From Teratosphaeria epicoccoides (taxonomy: Eukaryota; Ascomycota; Dothideomycetes; Mycosphaerellales; Teratosphaeriaceae), in NCBI GenBank assembly GCA_021401465.1, contig JADDMT010000196.1:1-41963 (forward strand): a stretch of 41,963 bases of DNA, given 5' to 3'. How positions within the stretch are numbered: the first letter of the stretch is position 1; each line of letters starts with the position of its first letter. The notes beneath the pieces were generated by a model that had not been told where the DNA came from, did no database searches, and saw only the letters and a program-made list of their open reading frames with translations. Made by a program: the position numbers and the translations under genes. This document shows positions 21,261 through 32,487 of this stretch, piece by piece.

Positions 21261-23864
21261 TCAGCTGTCACCCTTCCTCCCAAACCCTCCAAAAGCCCCA
21301 ACATCCCTGCGGAAAAAATTTCCCATCCTCTTCAATCCCTCGTTCAAATTCGGCCCCGCGCCACCAATCCTTTCTCCCACAACACCAGCACCTGTACCAT
21401 CCGCCTCGCTAGCCCCAGTAGAGTTGAAAATATCCAAGCTACTCCTCCGGAAACCCACCGGCGGACTGCTCACCCGACTTGAGATATTACTGGGCGATAC
21501 AACGCCACCAAGCGAAGGTGTAGAGAATCGGTCACCTGCGTCGCGTGCAACATTCAAGATCGCGGTGCCGAAATGGCTCGGGTCGAAGCGGGCCGGCAAG
21601 CTAGGAGTGGAGTGCGCTGCTGTGCTATCTTTCAGTGCCGCCAGGCTGCCGATACTGGATGTGACCTGGTGTCCTGCGGGCCCCAGTTGCATGGCGGCGA
21701 TGAGGGGGTTCGAAGCTTGCAGGCCTTCGTGAGCTTTGCTGTCTTTGTGAGCGTGGAAGAGCTCGACAAGGTAGCCTTGCTCGCGCTTGGGTATGCCTTT
21801 CAATTCCAGGATCTTGCGGAAGTTGGGCTCTGAGTGGTCGCGCATGTGGATGAGATACATTTGGACTAGACCCTCGGGCGGCGAGGCTTGAACCTGGAGG
21901 GTCTTGAGTATGGGGTCGACTTTGGCGGTAGACTGGTTCACACGCTTGACGTAGGCCTGATTGAGCGGTGCCTTCGGGTCTTCTGATGTTAGTGTTGCCA
22001 AGGCAGACAATCCTTTCTTCAGCTCGTAAAAGTCTAACAGCATTTGCTCGGCGCCTGTCTCCGAAATAGGTTTGCTGGCTGCCAGGTTCGTGATGTATGA
22101 GGTAGTGATGCTGTCGACAACGTGATCGCAGTAAGCTCGAGCGTACTGTGCTTTATGCAGGTACTTCAGGATCTCGCGACTGCGGTCCTTGATTCGTTGA
22201 AGTAGTACTGAGACATAGCCAGACTGATCGGTTACAGATTCCATTTTGCTCCACGGGATGTTGCGCATCTCTCGCCATGCAGGTTCGCAGTCGACTTCGG
22301 TGTTGTGCACGAGCGCTCTGACAGCTGCAGAAGCCACGCCCATGAACGAGTCAGCTTGGGACTGCAGATCGACCTTCTGGCGCAGTTCCTCGTCGATGCG
22401 CGTTTTTATTCGTTCTTCGAGCTGCGTAGTGGTCTGATAGCAGTAGTCCGCAGTATTTAAAATGATGATGGTGTGCTCGATGGAAGGGCCGCCAGTCTTC
22501 TGAGACAGATAGAAGAATAGCACCTCCTGTGAATATGCATCAAGGTACTTCCCGAACGTTTGCGACAGCTCCAGTAGTTTGCTCCCGGTCGACAGCTTTG
22601 CGCATTGAGCGAACGTGACCCGGTAGTGATGAAAGAGCTCGGTCGAAGACGGTATTACCAGTTGCGACTGAAACTCTTCGTCCGGCGCCTGTATGGGCTG
22701 TTGTCGGTACTTGGGCAAGAGTGTCGCCAGCTGCCTATCTTGCGACTCGACCCAGATGCTCAAGTACGGCTCGAAAGCCTCGGAGATGGCTTGACTGAAG
22801 CCGTGTTTCTTCTCGTCGCTGCCGGAGATGACTGTGTCCAAGGACGATCTGGATTCGCCGGCCTTGAAATTCTGCTCCAGACTATGCTCAAAATCAAGCG
22901 TTTCCTGTAGACACGACAGCAACAGGTTCACATCTGGCGGCTGCCCATCCGCTCTCCTCATGGACCTCTGCAGTATACCCTTGTAGTCTTCTCGTGTGTT
23001 TTCACAGTATGCATTGGCCAACATCTCGTTTACTCTCCAGTAGGGCGGGAACAAGATGGCATGCTCAGCGTCGTATGTCTTGAGCATGCGGCTGAACCAG
23101 CTGTACCGCCTCGAGATGTTGTCCAAGCTTCCGGCTTCGTCGTTGCCTCTGAACACCTGCCTATACTCCCGAAGCTGTGTGTTGCAATACCATGTGATCA
23201 GTCTCGATCGCGCATGGTCACCCAGCGCATCGATCACCTGACACGCTTCTGCCAGCATGCCTCTCTTCTGCTGGACCTCGCCCTTGGCAAATGCCATCTC
23301 AAAATCCTCGCACACTTGTTCCACGAGCTCCCTCTGCAGATCGGCGACGTTACGGCTCAACGAGGCAATCTGGTCTATGCTCCGGTACGACTTGAAATGT
23401 GCCATGAGCTGCATGACGGCCTGCAGCAGATGCGCGCACTCTCGATACTGTCGAGTGCTCGCCAACCCGCGCAATTGCTCGTATGCCGTCGTCAGCATCT
23501 GCAACCTCTTCAACGCTGTCATAGACACTGTCAGGTTCCTCTTGGTGCGGTCAAGCCTCTTGATATCCGCCGTCATCTCCGTTATTGCCTTTTCGGTCTC
23601 TAACGCCCTGTCCCGGACACCCTGGATCTTTGCGAACAGCTGTTCCATATCGGCTTTGGCATCTTGAATGCGGCGGACGCTGTCGGCGTCGTTCGTTGTT
23701 TCGGCGGAGAGTAGAGACGCGATGTCGCGATCGAGGGTGCGCTGGTGGTGGCGGAGGGAAGCCGAGATGGTCGAGGCGGAAGACAGCGTCGACGGGTGGG
23801 AGAAGATGGCGTTCAGGTGATGGATGGGATCGTAGTCGACGGCGTCCAGGGCGTTGGTGGCCAT
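21261..23864 (-). CDS. VPS53: Vps53, GARP tethering complex subunit
   Basis: Single-exon gene for 867 residues, close to the usual length of fungal Vps53. The N-terminus has the family hallmark YDPIHHLNAIFSHPSTLS (residues ~11-28), followed by a long coiled-coil Vps53 N-domain at about 30-250 (for example LDRTKRNLTVSMTALKRLQML, YRSIDQIASL). A helical CATCHR-like body extends to about 720. The Ser/Gly-rich tail ends GFGRKGDS. Vps53 joins Vps51, Vps52 and Vps54 in the GARP complex, which tethers endosome-derived vesicles to the trans-Golgi. In yeast that route recycles Chs3, a link of possible interest given the nearby chitin synthase, though physical linkage proves nothing. It lies downstream of the chitinase on the same strand, with 300 bp between them. 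Confidence 0.95.
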   Translation of the reverse strand: MATNALDAVDYDPIHHLNAIFSHPSTLSSASTISASLRHHQRTLDRDIASLLSAETTNDADSVRRIQDAKADMEQLFAKIQGVRDRALETEKAITEMTADIKRLDRTKRNLTVSMTALKRLQMLTTAYEQLRGLASTRQYRECAHLLQAVMQLMAHFKSYRSIDQIASLSRNVADLQRELVEQVCEDFEMAFAKGEVQQKRGMLAEACQVIDALGDHARSRLITWYCNTQLREYRQVFRGNDEAGSLDNISRRYSWFSRMLKTYDAEHAILFPPYWRVNEMLANAYCENTREDYKGILQRSMRRADGQPPDVNLLLSCLQETLDFEHSLEQNFKAGESRSSLDTVISGSDEKKHGFSQAISEAFEPYLSIWVESQDRQLATLLPKYRQQPIQAPDEEFQSQLVIPSSTELFHHYRVTFAQCAKLSTGSKLLELSQTFGKYLDAYSQEVLFFYLSQKTGGPSIEHTIIILNTADYCYQTTTQLEERIKTRIDEELRQKVDLQSQADSFMGVASAAVRALVHNTEVDCEPAWREMRNIPWSKMESVTDQSGYVSVLLQRIKDRSREILKYLHKAQYARAYCDHVVDSITTSYITNLAASKPISETGAEQMLLDFYELKKGLSALATLTSEDPKAPLNQAYVKRVNQSTAKVDPILKTLQVQASPPEGLVQMYLIHMRDHSEPNFRKILELKGIPKREQGYLVELFHAHKDSKAHEGLQASNPLIAAMQLGPAGHQVTSSIGSLAALKDSTAAHSTPSLPARFDPSHFGTAILNVARDAGDRFSTPSLGGVVSPSNISSRVSSPPVGFRRSSLDIFNSTGASEADGTGAGVVGERIGGAGPNLNEGLKRMGNFFRRDVGAFGGFGRKGDS

Positions 23865-24164
23865 AGTGGTGCCATTGACGGTCCTTTAGAGCTGTCAATG
23901 GTTCAAGGTCGTGTCTTCCCAACAGCGCACCAATCGGGACCGGACCTTGCCGACATCCAATACATGTGGCATCTTGCCACCTCCGAAACTTCACATGCGT
24001 TGGGTCACTCGGATGTATAATTTAGCTCAACACCTGACCTGCAATTCTATCATATAGGTATTTAGCTCTAACTGTGCTTCTCGGTCTCTTCATCGATTCA
24101 TGTCATTCGTCAAGTTCATCAATCCAACGCCCCGACATCGACGCTACACAGAGGCAAGCGCGCC

Positions 24165-25484
24165 TCAACGATCGAAGAAGAACAGGAACGTTGCAACGAA
24201 TGCAAAGAGACCGGTTCGACTGTTCCGCCATTCCACCCGCCCACCTGCGCTCTTGATAGCTTGTACCAGCACATCATCACCGACCACCCCCGACGACCGC
24301 TCCCCATCGCTTTTCACCTTCTTCGCCGTCCCCGCCTCACTGGCCTCACTCTTCAAACACCCCGTGACCCCCTCCAAAAACCCTTCATTCGCATACGCCG
24401 CACTGGCGTCCCACACCATTACCCCCCCAAAACTCTCGAACCCCTTACAATACTCCACAATCCCCTTCAAAGCCCCCACATCCTCATACCCGGTCGGCGC
24501 CGCCTCTGGCCCCCCAGGAACCCCCAAAAACACTTTCACCTCCTTGTTCGCACTAGTTTCCTTCGCCCACGCATCCCACGCATCAAACATGAAGTTCCAC
24601 TGGACCGCGGCGCCGGGCTCGTACGATTGCAGGCCGCAGAAGTTGTTGTAGAATTGCACGAAGACGGCGTCGAAGTGCACGCCGCTGGAGAGCATGGCGA
24701 GTGTGGCGGCGTCGGGGTAAGGGCATTGCGGGGTGGCCGTGAGGTAGTAAGGCTTGGAGGTGTCGGTGGCGAAGAGGGCGCGGAGCTTTTCGGTAAAGGG
24801 GACGGTGTTGGACACACTGGATTCAAAGTCGAAGTCGAAGCCGTCGATCACCGCGTCGCCGAAGGGACGGGGCGCCGAAGACTCTTTCTGTTGGGGTCCG
24901 AAGATCTCCCAGACGTGTTCAGCGGCTGAGGTGGCGGCGTCGGGGGAGCTGAATCCGCCTTCGGTGTATGTGGCACCGCCGATGGAGAGCAAGATGGTTT
25001 TGCCGTGGGTCTTTTGACAGGTGGTGATGTCGGCGCCGATGTTGGCGCAGTCGCTGGGGCCGGCGCCGGAGAAGTCGATCAGGTCGGTACCGTAGAAGAC
25101 GGTGCAGCCGTCATTCAGGTTGGCGAAGTTAAGGACGGGTTCGCTACCGGTGCCCGTGGCGATTTCGGTGAGGAAGGCCAGGAGGATGACGTCGATGTCG
25201 GTGTCTTGGCAGCATGAGCATTCGCCAAGATCTTCTCAGCGACGAGGCATCAGCTTACTCTCGCAGTAAGTGGCTAAGGATTTCTGCTCTAGGCCACCAT
25301 GGGATGCGCCGTACCCGTTCTGTCCTGCACCGATCATTGTGTCAACGCTGCAACACCTTGACACATATCATGCCCGTTGCTCACCCCAGAAGACAGCGAC
25401 ATTGCTGCTAGAGTCTTTCGAGAACGCAGCCTGCACCTGTCCAAGCCAGGCGAGTGCCAAAAATGAGTACGTTAACCAAGCCAT
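24165..25484 (-). CDS. GH18 class III-type chitinase, secreted, possibly GPI-anchored
   Basis: I resolve three exons on the minus strand: 25484-25385, 25324-25259 and 25204-24165, with introns of 60 nt (GTGAGC..CAG) and 54 nt (GTAAGC..AAG). The spliced frame encodes 401 residues. Residues 1-19 form a signal peptide (MAWLTYSFLALAWLGQVQA). The GH18 barrel starts VAVFWGQNGYG and continues with YCENTDIDVILLAFL, the SIGG strand (~128-131) and the catalytic DGFDFDFE (Asp 176, 179, 181; Glu 183, the acid/base). All key residues are intact. After the barrel there is a short hydrophilic linker, then a hydrophobic C-terminal tail (TGLFAFVATFLFFF), suggesting a GPI anchor and a wall-remodelling role. 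Without both introns the N-terminus would be lost, so splicing decides the start. The exact second acceptor is my best reading. Confidence 0.9.
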
Positions 25485-26341
25485 ATTATCATGAAAGCTG
25501 GCGATCAACCAACTGCAAAAACGAATGTAGCCTCAGATCCCAACCTCAAAGCTCTGTTACAAGAGTAACACTGCCCCGAACCTGCGAGACCTCGACGGCC
25601 CTCCAAACAACTTTATAGGTGTCACCCTTACGGCAGCCCATCTTTGAGACGTCCGCCCGTGCTGCCAGGCGTTGCACAGGCGCAGGTCCCGTAACTGCGG
25701 CAGTCCAGCATCATCCTGGATCTTGAAGATCCAGATTTTGAAAAACGGATCGGGCTACTACTAGCCTTCAATCGCCAGTGGATTCAAGGGACAGGTTTTA
25801 GATGCACCATGTAGCAGTAATTTGCTCGGCCTGCGCAGAGCTCAGAACGACAGCTCATCTCCTCGTCGACATCAAAATCCGGTCCGCGGCTGATCCTGCT
25901 GTTGTCGTATTCTGCGCCGCAATAATACCACATCAGTAATTTAGGGTCCGTGAAACTGACAGAATTCTAGAGCGTGCTATTGAAAACATGTATATGTTTT
26001 CCTTGGCGTGATCTAGTCTCTTGATCGGTCAGAGACCGCATCTCGATACTTGGGACGCTCACCGGGGTTTGATGTCAACGGGGAGCCCATGCGCTCCACT
26101 CGAGCGTGAGGCGTGCGGGTAACGTGGCGTAGATTGAGATCGGTCGAATGCGCCACGCCCAGACTCTAGAGCACGAGGGGGACAAGGGCATACCTTGTTC
26201 CGTTTCGCTGAATCTAGATCTCTATTATTAAAGTTTGTGCATACGCTTAGTCGATCCGCAGGTTAAGCGATAACCCCATCTAGTCCTGGAGACAAAGAAT
26301 GGCCGGAAGCATTTAGCTCAAGTGTAGCCTGGTGGTGTGAT
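25485..26341. other. Chitinase 5' region; no gene recognised
   Basis: The part next to 25485 should contain the chitinase promoter. The remaining ~800 bp have no long frame and no RNA gene that I can recognise. A short hairpin-forming GTGGCG/CGCCAC pair lies near 26123-26157. Confidence 0.5.
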
Positions 26342-26524
26342 ATTTCATCAGTCAACTAACGATCCAATCCATTGACGAATTGACTCAACAACCGTGTCAG
26401 AGTTCTACAATCACTGAGCAGTCAACAGCGTCAACATTCAGTCAAGCATTTGAAGATGCAGTCGTTCGTGTCAGCAATCCGTCAACCGCAACAACCAGTC
26501 AACCAGCCTATTGACTGATGAAAT
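26342..26524. mobile_element. MITE-like element with 14-bp perfect TIRs, GTCAA-rich
   Basis: ATTTCATCAGTCAA at 26342-26355 is exactly reverse-complemented at 26511-26524. The 183-bp interval is non-coding and packed with GTCAA/TTGAC motifs on both strands (near 26351, 26372, 26380, 26422, 26431, 26441, 26481, 26498 and 26511). No clear target-site duplication is visible. It could be a small non-autonomous DNA transposon or a cluster of binding sites upstream of a gene. Confidence 0.55.
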
Positions 26525-26568
26525 GACTGTTCTAGTCGTCTCGCTAGATGCTCTGGTAACCCTGATGA

Positions 26569-27952
26569 TCATCTCTGAATATCTTCACACTCTTGTTGCG
26601 ATTCTGGTCCCCGTCGTCGATCAGTTTCATCAGTGAGCTCCTCCTGAATGCCAGCCTTCACGCCTTTTCTCGCCCGCCCTAGCGTCATAGCAGCGATCAC
26701 GGCGGCACCAACACCGCTTCCGTCTTCCGCTGAGGTGATGACGATCGGATCGCCGTTTCTATCATTCGGCCAATCGAGTACCTCGCCGAGTGCCTGTGCC
26801 CATCGTGCCTTGAACTTTGAATGCTTGTTCGCCACGCTACCGTCTGCCGCCACATGACCGCTCGTGATCCCTCTCTTAAGGCAAATCCCGGCAATGCCAG
26901 CCGTGCACAGACGAGCTCTGCGGAGGGCGACAATCTCAGCCAGACAATGCAGTAATTGCAAGTCCTCATAGGTGGTTGAAATGTTGAGCTGGTCTTCAAA
27001 CCGGGTCCGCGTCTGCTTGAGTGGGTCGTCTTCCAGTGACGACAGGACTTCGGTGGCGAGTACGTAAGAGTCACGAAGCTTCGACACATTCTGGCCTTTG
27101 AAGATCAAGCTGCGGTCATGGAGGTCAATAATGATGATCAGGCGGAACATCTCGCCTAGATAAGGCCGGCGGACATCTCGAAGGTCTGCTCTCCTGGACG
27201 AGGTAATTGTTCATCGACGGTGAGATCGTACTTGGTCAGAGGCAAGACTCGACGAGCGTTGTCGAATGCGCCATACTCGCAGTTGATAGCCATTGGAGTG
27301 TCGTCCAGCAATGAGGTCTTCAGCTTCGGAACTGCTCCAACGTGGTTCATGTATGCTGCATTATAACCGGCGCCAAGTATCGCGCCGATAATCGTGTCTC
27401 GATCGTTGTAAGCAGATGCAATCATAGCACCAACTGTGTCGTTGATAGAAGCGACCGGCTTCACGGAAAGTCCCTGCTTTGCGGTCAATCCTGACAAATT
27501 CTGCCAAATGCACAAGCCCATCGACATACTCTCTTCGAAATGGCCTTTCTCAACTGTGCAGAGACATCCTCGCCTTGCATGCCTTTGACGTCCCAGCCTT
27601 TCGTCCACGTCTTCAGCTTGCCTTGATCAACATAGTCCTGAAGTGTCGGATAGGAGAAAGTGAAGTCGAGCGGCAACGGAGCATTGCCGATTTGATGGAG
27701 GCTGTGCTTCTCTATGAAATCGTGTAGCTTCTCGCCAAAAGGATTTTAGGCTCAACATACCAGATTCGCGCCTTTCTTCTCCAGTCCTTCCTGCAGCTCG
27801 TCTCTGAAACAAGATACTATCTCCTTCAGTCTGGATGTGCTGATTTCACTCTGTCCCTCAATATGATCAAGCTCCCTGCGAAGCGCAGACGAGATGTAGT
27901 CGATGCCTTCGACTGCAGAGTCTATCATACATGTAATACTTTCCTCTACCAT
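26569..27952 (-). pseudogene. Hexokinase pseudogene (internal deletion and frameshift)
   Basis: Three blocks align in order with fungal hexokinase. Block 1 (27952-27761): N-terminal helix (IEGQSEISTSRLKEIV). Block 2 (~27740-27157): FIEKHSL, then PLPLDFTFSYP and WTKGWDVKGM. A 56-nt intron follows (27529-27474, GTATGT..CAG), then SINDTVGAMIASAY and AINCEYGAFDN. Block 3 (27150-26569): GEMFRL, QNVSKLRDSYVL, HVAADGSV and the ATP-site motif EDGSGVGAA. Two lesions break it. Between blocks 1 and 2 about 80 codons are gone, including the phosphate-1 loop (LDxGGTNxR) of the ATP site; only ~30 nt starting with a GTATGT donor remain. At about 27160 one base is missing, so blocks 2 and 3 are out of frame. 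The lesions are deletions, not RIP-type substitutions. A non-catalytic hexokinase-like protein is unlikely because of the frameshift. Confidence 0.8.
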
Positions 27953-27984
27953 CTTGATGCTGTAATGTTAGTCCCTCAATGTGA

Positions 27985-28170
27985 TTAAGCTTCACGAGTC
28001 AGAAGGATGATGTTGAATTCCATCGGATTGATACTTATTCCTGTGTCTTGTCGGCCAAAGGGCAGTGCTATGGTCGTGCCTTCGTTGGCTCTATTCCCCT
28101 GCAGTGTTTTCACTTTTCCAGGATGATGAGCATCAGCAGTGATCAGCTCGCTGTCATAAATGTGTAACAT
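27985..28170 (-). other. Short unrecognised coding-like ORF (60 aa)
   Basis: An open frame beginning MLHIYDSELITADAHHPG and ending NPMEFNIILLTREA has protein-like composition but matches no family I recognise. It lies just upstream of the hexokinase pseudogene at the boundary to AT-rich DNA. It may be a fragment of a decayed gene. Confidence 0.3.
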
Positions 28171-29157
28171 TATTGTTTGGATGTTTTATGGATAGGTATT
28201 AGTAAGGAGAAAATCAAAGTAACAAAATTTAGACAGCAGGCAGTACGCTGTTAGGAGAGAGTATGAGATTACTACTAAGTTTTTGACTTTTAGACTTTAC
28301 TTTGTGTTTTCACATAGTATTGTTACTATTATGACTACAAATGCAGCGCAAATAGCACAGGATTATGTATCCTGTAATTATATAGTAAAGTGTCCTGTAG
28401 TCATATAGTAAAGTCTCCTATAATTATATAGTAAAGTAATGTTAGTAGGTACAAATGTTTTTAATTATAGTGCCTTCTTTACTATTACTATACTATCTAC
28501 CTAAACTGTTTAACGACTCTTCTACTAAGCTACTAGCGATACTACTACTAACATAGCCTAATAGTAAGTATTTACAATATATTTACACTAGTATTTAGCT
28601 AATAGAGCCTTTAGATTATATTAGCTAACTACCTCTAGCTCCTATGACTTGTAGTATATTAGTTAGTCTAGAACATAGTTATAAGTTAGTCTAGAACATA
28701 GTTATAATCTTATTGTCTACTACTACCTCTATACCCTAATTTGCTAGTATATTTATGTACTTGCTTATAAGACCCTATCTTACTAACTACTCTGCAAGTG
28801 TCCTACAAGTAAGAGAAACCTATGCGGCTCTCTCTATTTCTTCTACTATCTTATCTTGCGTCTTGCTAGCCTCTACCTATTTAATATCTACTCCTACTAT
28901 GATTCCTAATTAATTATAGAAGGTCATAGCATTATTTTAAGGTACTACACATGTAAATTAGCATAATATTAATAGTGTTATAGTGTTATAGAATGTTCTA
29001 GAGCTAAGCTTTAGCTAGTTAAAGTCTACATAGTAAGTAGGAATAGCTACTACAGAGTACTCTGTTACTCTATAGTACTCTGTTAAATAGAGTAGCAGAG
29101 TAGGACAGATTACTAGGCGTAGCCGCTACAGAGTACTCTGTTACTCTGTAGTACTCT
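28171..29157. other. AT-rich, RIP-like sequence with small repeats
   Basis: The GC-poor block begins here. It contains a 23-bp tandem repeat (28370-28438), a duplicated GTTAGTCTAGAACATAGTTATAA-type unit near 28660-28710, and two copies of a palindrome-bearing unit at about 29046-29157. The minus strand at ~28700-29040 has faint coding-like stretches (for example VEASKTQDKIVEEIERAA) that might be an eroded DNA transposase, but I cannot confirm this. Confidence 0.45.
28370..28438. repeat. 23-bp tandem repeat, three units
   Basis: Units 28370-28392, 28393-28415 and 28416-28438 share TCCTGTAATTATATAGTAAAG with a few transitions. Confidence 0.9.
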
Positions 29158-29968
29158 ATTACATCTCGAAAATCAAGGCCCTAAGTAGAGCGAGTAACTT
29201 GTGTTACTTAGCTTACTTACCTACTTGTCTGACTTGGCCTGCTTGTATGTACCCCTGAGAAACTCGGCCCCTCATGAGCTACTTGTGTCGCAGACATGAG
29301 TAGCTTATAGTGCAAGAGTGCTACTAGTAAGTAACTTACTACTAGCAGTATACTAGTAGCAAGTAGCTTAGGCATGCAAGCCAAGCTACTCGAATTAAAA
29401 CAATTTGCATGTAATAGATGTTAAAGTCATGATTTTAGTTAATACTATACATCTCGTTATTGTCGCACTATGCTCTTTTACTATTTACACTAGACCTGAC
29501 ATATAACGCGAATTAAGCAGATTTGCTAACACTAAACACATATACAGCTTAAACGCAGCTCTTACGACGCCTCTTGAATTCAAGCAAGCTGCTATATCTG
29601 ACTTGAAGTCAGATATAGCAGCTTGCTTAAATTCTAGTGTAAATAGTAAAAGAGCATAGTGCGACAATAACGAGATATATAGTATTAACTAAAATCATGA
29701 CTTTAATGTCTATTACATGCAAATTGTTTTAATTTAAGTAGCTTAGCTTACATGCCTAAGCTACTTGCTACTAGTATACTACTAGCAGTAAGTTACTTAC
29801 TAGTAGCACTCTTGCACTATAAGCTACTTGCGTCTGCAACACAAGTAGCTTAGGAGAGGCCGAGTTTCTTAGGGGTACATACAAGTAGGCCAAGTTAGAC
29901 GAGTAGGTAAGTAAGCTAAGTAACACAAGTTACTCGCTCTACTTAGGGCCTTGATTTTCGAGACGTAA
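29158..29968. repeat. Large inverted repeat with almost no loop (foldback element)
   Basis: The right arm (~29600-29968) is the reverse complement of the left arm, which begins at 29158, with only scattered transitions. The outer ends are TCTCGAAAATCAAG (29164) and CTTGATTTTCGAGA (to 29963). The centre is CTGACTT-G-AAGTCAG, so the spacer is a single base. The left arm alone has an ~80-bp insertion beginning just after ACACTAGA (~29491) and ending near 29575. The differences are mostly C/T and G/A. It has no coding capacity that I can see. A transcript would fold into a hairpin of about 370 bp. Confidence 0.88.
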
Positions 29969-32487
29969 ACGTAAGTGCTTTTTAGTTAGGAACTAGGGTT
30001 CAGATACTAGATTTTCAGACCTGAAATAGAGAAGCGTTAGCAGCTATATAAGCCGAGGTATTAGCTTCCCGTGATACAGAGTTGTCCTTTACTAGAAATA
30101 TGCATTCTTGCTACATGACACTAGCACCCTAAGATATAGTACATTAATCCCCTGTAGACATACGGAGTAGGGCAAGCAGTTATGTGCTTTCAGGTTATAT
30201 AATATCATCTAACAGAGGTAAAAGGTCTCCCTTCTTCTGCTAACAATTAAGTTCCTCTAGCCTGTTAGTATAGGACCTAGTCCATGTATAACAATTATAG
30301 GACTTTCAAGCTGTCCGCTTTAGTATGACAAGGAGTAAGACTACATTAATCCCTGCTACTCTCTCTAAGTTAGTAAAACGACTTGCTTTTATTAATTATG
30401 CGCTTTAGTACTTGTCTAGCGTTAGCTACGCTAACATGAAACTAACTACATGTGCTCATAATCGCAGCGACCTCGAGAGAGAGTAGAAATTTAGAAGTTT
30501 TATTAGTTTAGAGATAGATCTGCATCTATTCAAGGAAAATAATCTTAAATATAGTCGCTAACAAAGCTAGCGACCTACTCTAAGCGATACAGACTACAGC
30601 GACGACTAAATTCGCGACTAAATCAGATCAGACAGTTAATAATGTTACGTATAAGCCTAGGCATAACTAAACAATTCTAAAATTTTAGGGTTAGCTAAAT
30701 AGTACCTCTATTAAAGATTAATAACAACCTATGTAAGGCTTTAATCTATTTGTATTACTATAACTAAAAGTTGTGCTCTACTATGCGCAGAAGTTACGAT
30801 AGGCTTTGCTCGTAGTATCCTAGTCTATAGCCTTCGCAAAATCTAGACTAATATAGTCTCTAAGTATGTTTAGAGTAAGGAGGTTCTTCTAAAGCGATAC
30901 TAGACTACTTTGCAAGACAATACGAAACTCTCTCCGCATAAGAATCATCTAACTCTAGTTAACTTAAAGAGTTACAATATTTGCACTACTAATAATAGAC
31001 TCTCGCGTTATATCTTAGCCTAGAGTACTGCCTAATTAATGTAGCAATTTTCTTACTTGTCTATGCTTCTGCTAAGTAAGAAGTATTAGCGCAGGTGAAT
31101 TTTCCCATGATACTAGTGTCGTGCTCCCTGATAATGTCGTCTAAATCATTAGTCGAACGGAATTTAAAGACTAGACTATACTGCTAAAGTAGGCGTAGTA
31201 CGTCCTAGTAGAGAGAAGGGCGTATGTTAAAGGAGTTAGTAGTTACGGTAGCTTGAACCCTGGTATTATGAGCTAGCGAGTCTCGTCGGTACTACTTAAG
31301 TGTACTTTCTATGTTAAATGCGCGGTTATAATCCTTATACTTATAAGGGGCCCTATAAGCTAGCAAGTCTCGTTAGTGCTACTTAAGTGCGGCTTTTCTT
31401 CTAAAATAGCGATCACAAAGGTGACAATATCTTGCCATAATAATAGGCTAAGCACACAAATATTAAACTCTTGTAGGAGATAGAAGCATGATAGAGCTCT
31501 CTTCCTTGCGTATCTATATAAATAACTAGCATACTATATAGCTTACTAACATCACAATACTTCGCTTATAGTAAGCTTGCGTGCGTTAGCTAACTCGCAT
31601 ATATAGGCACTTTTACTATGACGCTACCGCGATGATTACATAAATCTTTGAAATTACTAGGCTTGCCTAGAATCATTAACCTATGTTATTTTATAGAACC
31701 TGATCATAAAGTCTTGTAATCTCGGTCCTCAAAACTCTTGAAGTCGTACTACGTTCAATTTAGGAAGACCTTTTAGCATGGCTACCTTAGCCTATAACTA
31801 AGCATAATACCTAAGCATGTGTAGGAGCTAGCACAGACTTGCCTACTATGCTTTAGCCTGCAGATGCACCTAAGAATTAAGAGTAACACTACGTTATTAC
31901 TAAGATAAAGCAATCTGCTTTAATAACTTAAGAGGAGAATGTAATAGCACGCAAAGCGTACGATTATGTAACAATTAGTCTAACTAATTACAAGAGGGAT
32001 ATGAAAATAAGAGCTGCTAATGTACCCGCTAAGTAATCTTTGCAATTAATCGACATTATCTAGAGCTCTATTAGCTAAGGCTGCTAGGTGACGACAGCTA
32101 TACGTAGAGGCGCCTTTCTATATGTTTGTATAAGGGAAATGAAATGTAGTTAGTACGCATAAAGGTACGTCTAACTAGTTAGTAATAGGACTAATTACTG
32201 TTAGTTAATATGTAGTAATAGTACCCTTCTTTGCAAACGTATAGCCTTGTTAGCTAAAGTACGTTCTATTGACGACATAGTGATTAGTAATGCTAGCATA
32301 GTGAGTTGACACCTCCGATCTTTTAGCCTCCTTACATTAACATCTCTTTAATTGCTCTATGTACTTGTCGTATAACACTATCCTTCGCGGACCTGTCGAG
32401 AGTCATCCATGCATCGCGGAGGGTTTGTCCTAGTAATTTAGACACTATAAGGAAGTATTAGTCGTTAAAATAGCCGTACTAGATTAA
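29969..32487. other. 2.5-kb AT-rich decayed sequence, nothing recognised
   Basis: RIP-like composition with dense TAG/CTA on both strands. I found no polymerase, gag or transposase motif. It contains a 36-bp direct repeat, 31267-31302 and 31354-31389 (both containing TATRAGCTAGC and ACTTAAGTG). It is probably an old transposon mutated beyond recognition. Confidence 0.5.

Noticed and set aside
26569..27952. Intact hexokinase with extra introns
   Set aside because: Only ~30 nt separate the blocks where ~80 codons are missing, too short to hide an exon and intron. The break near 27160 has no splice sites and is repaired by a single base.
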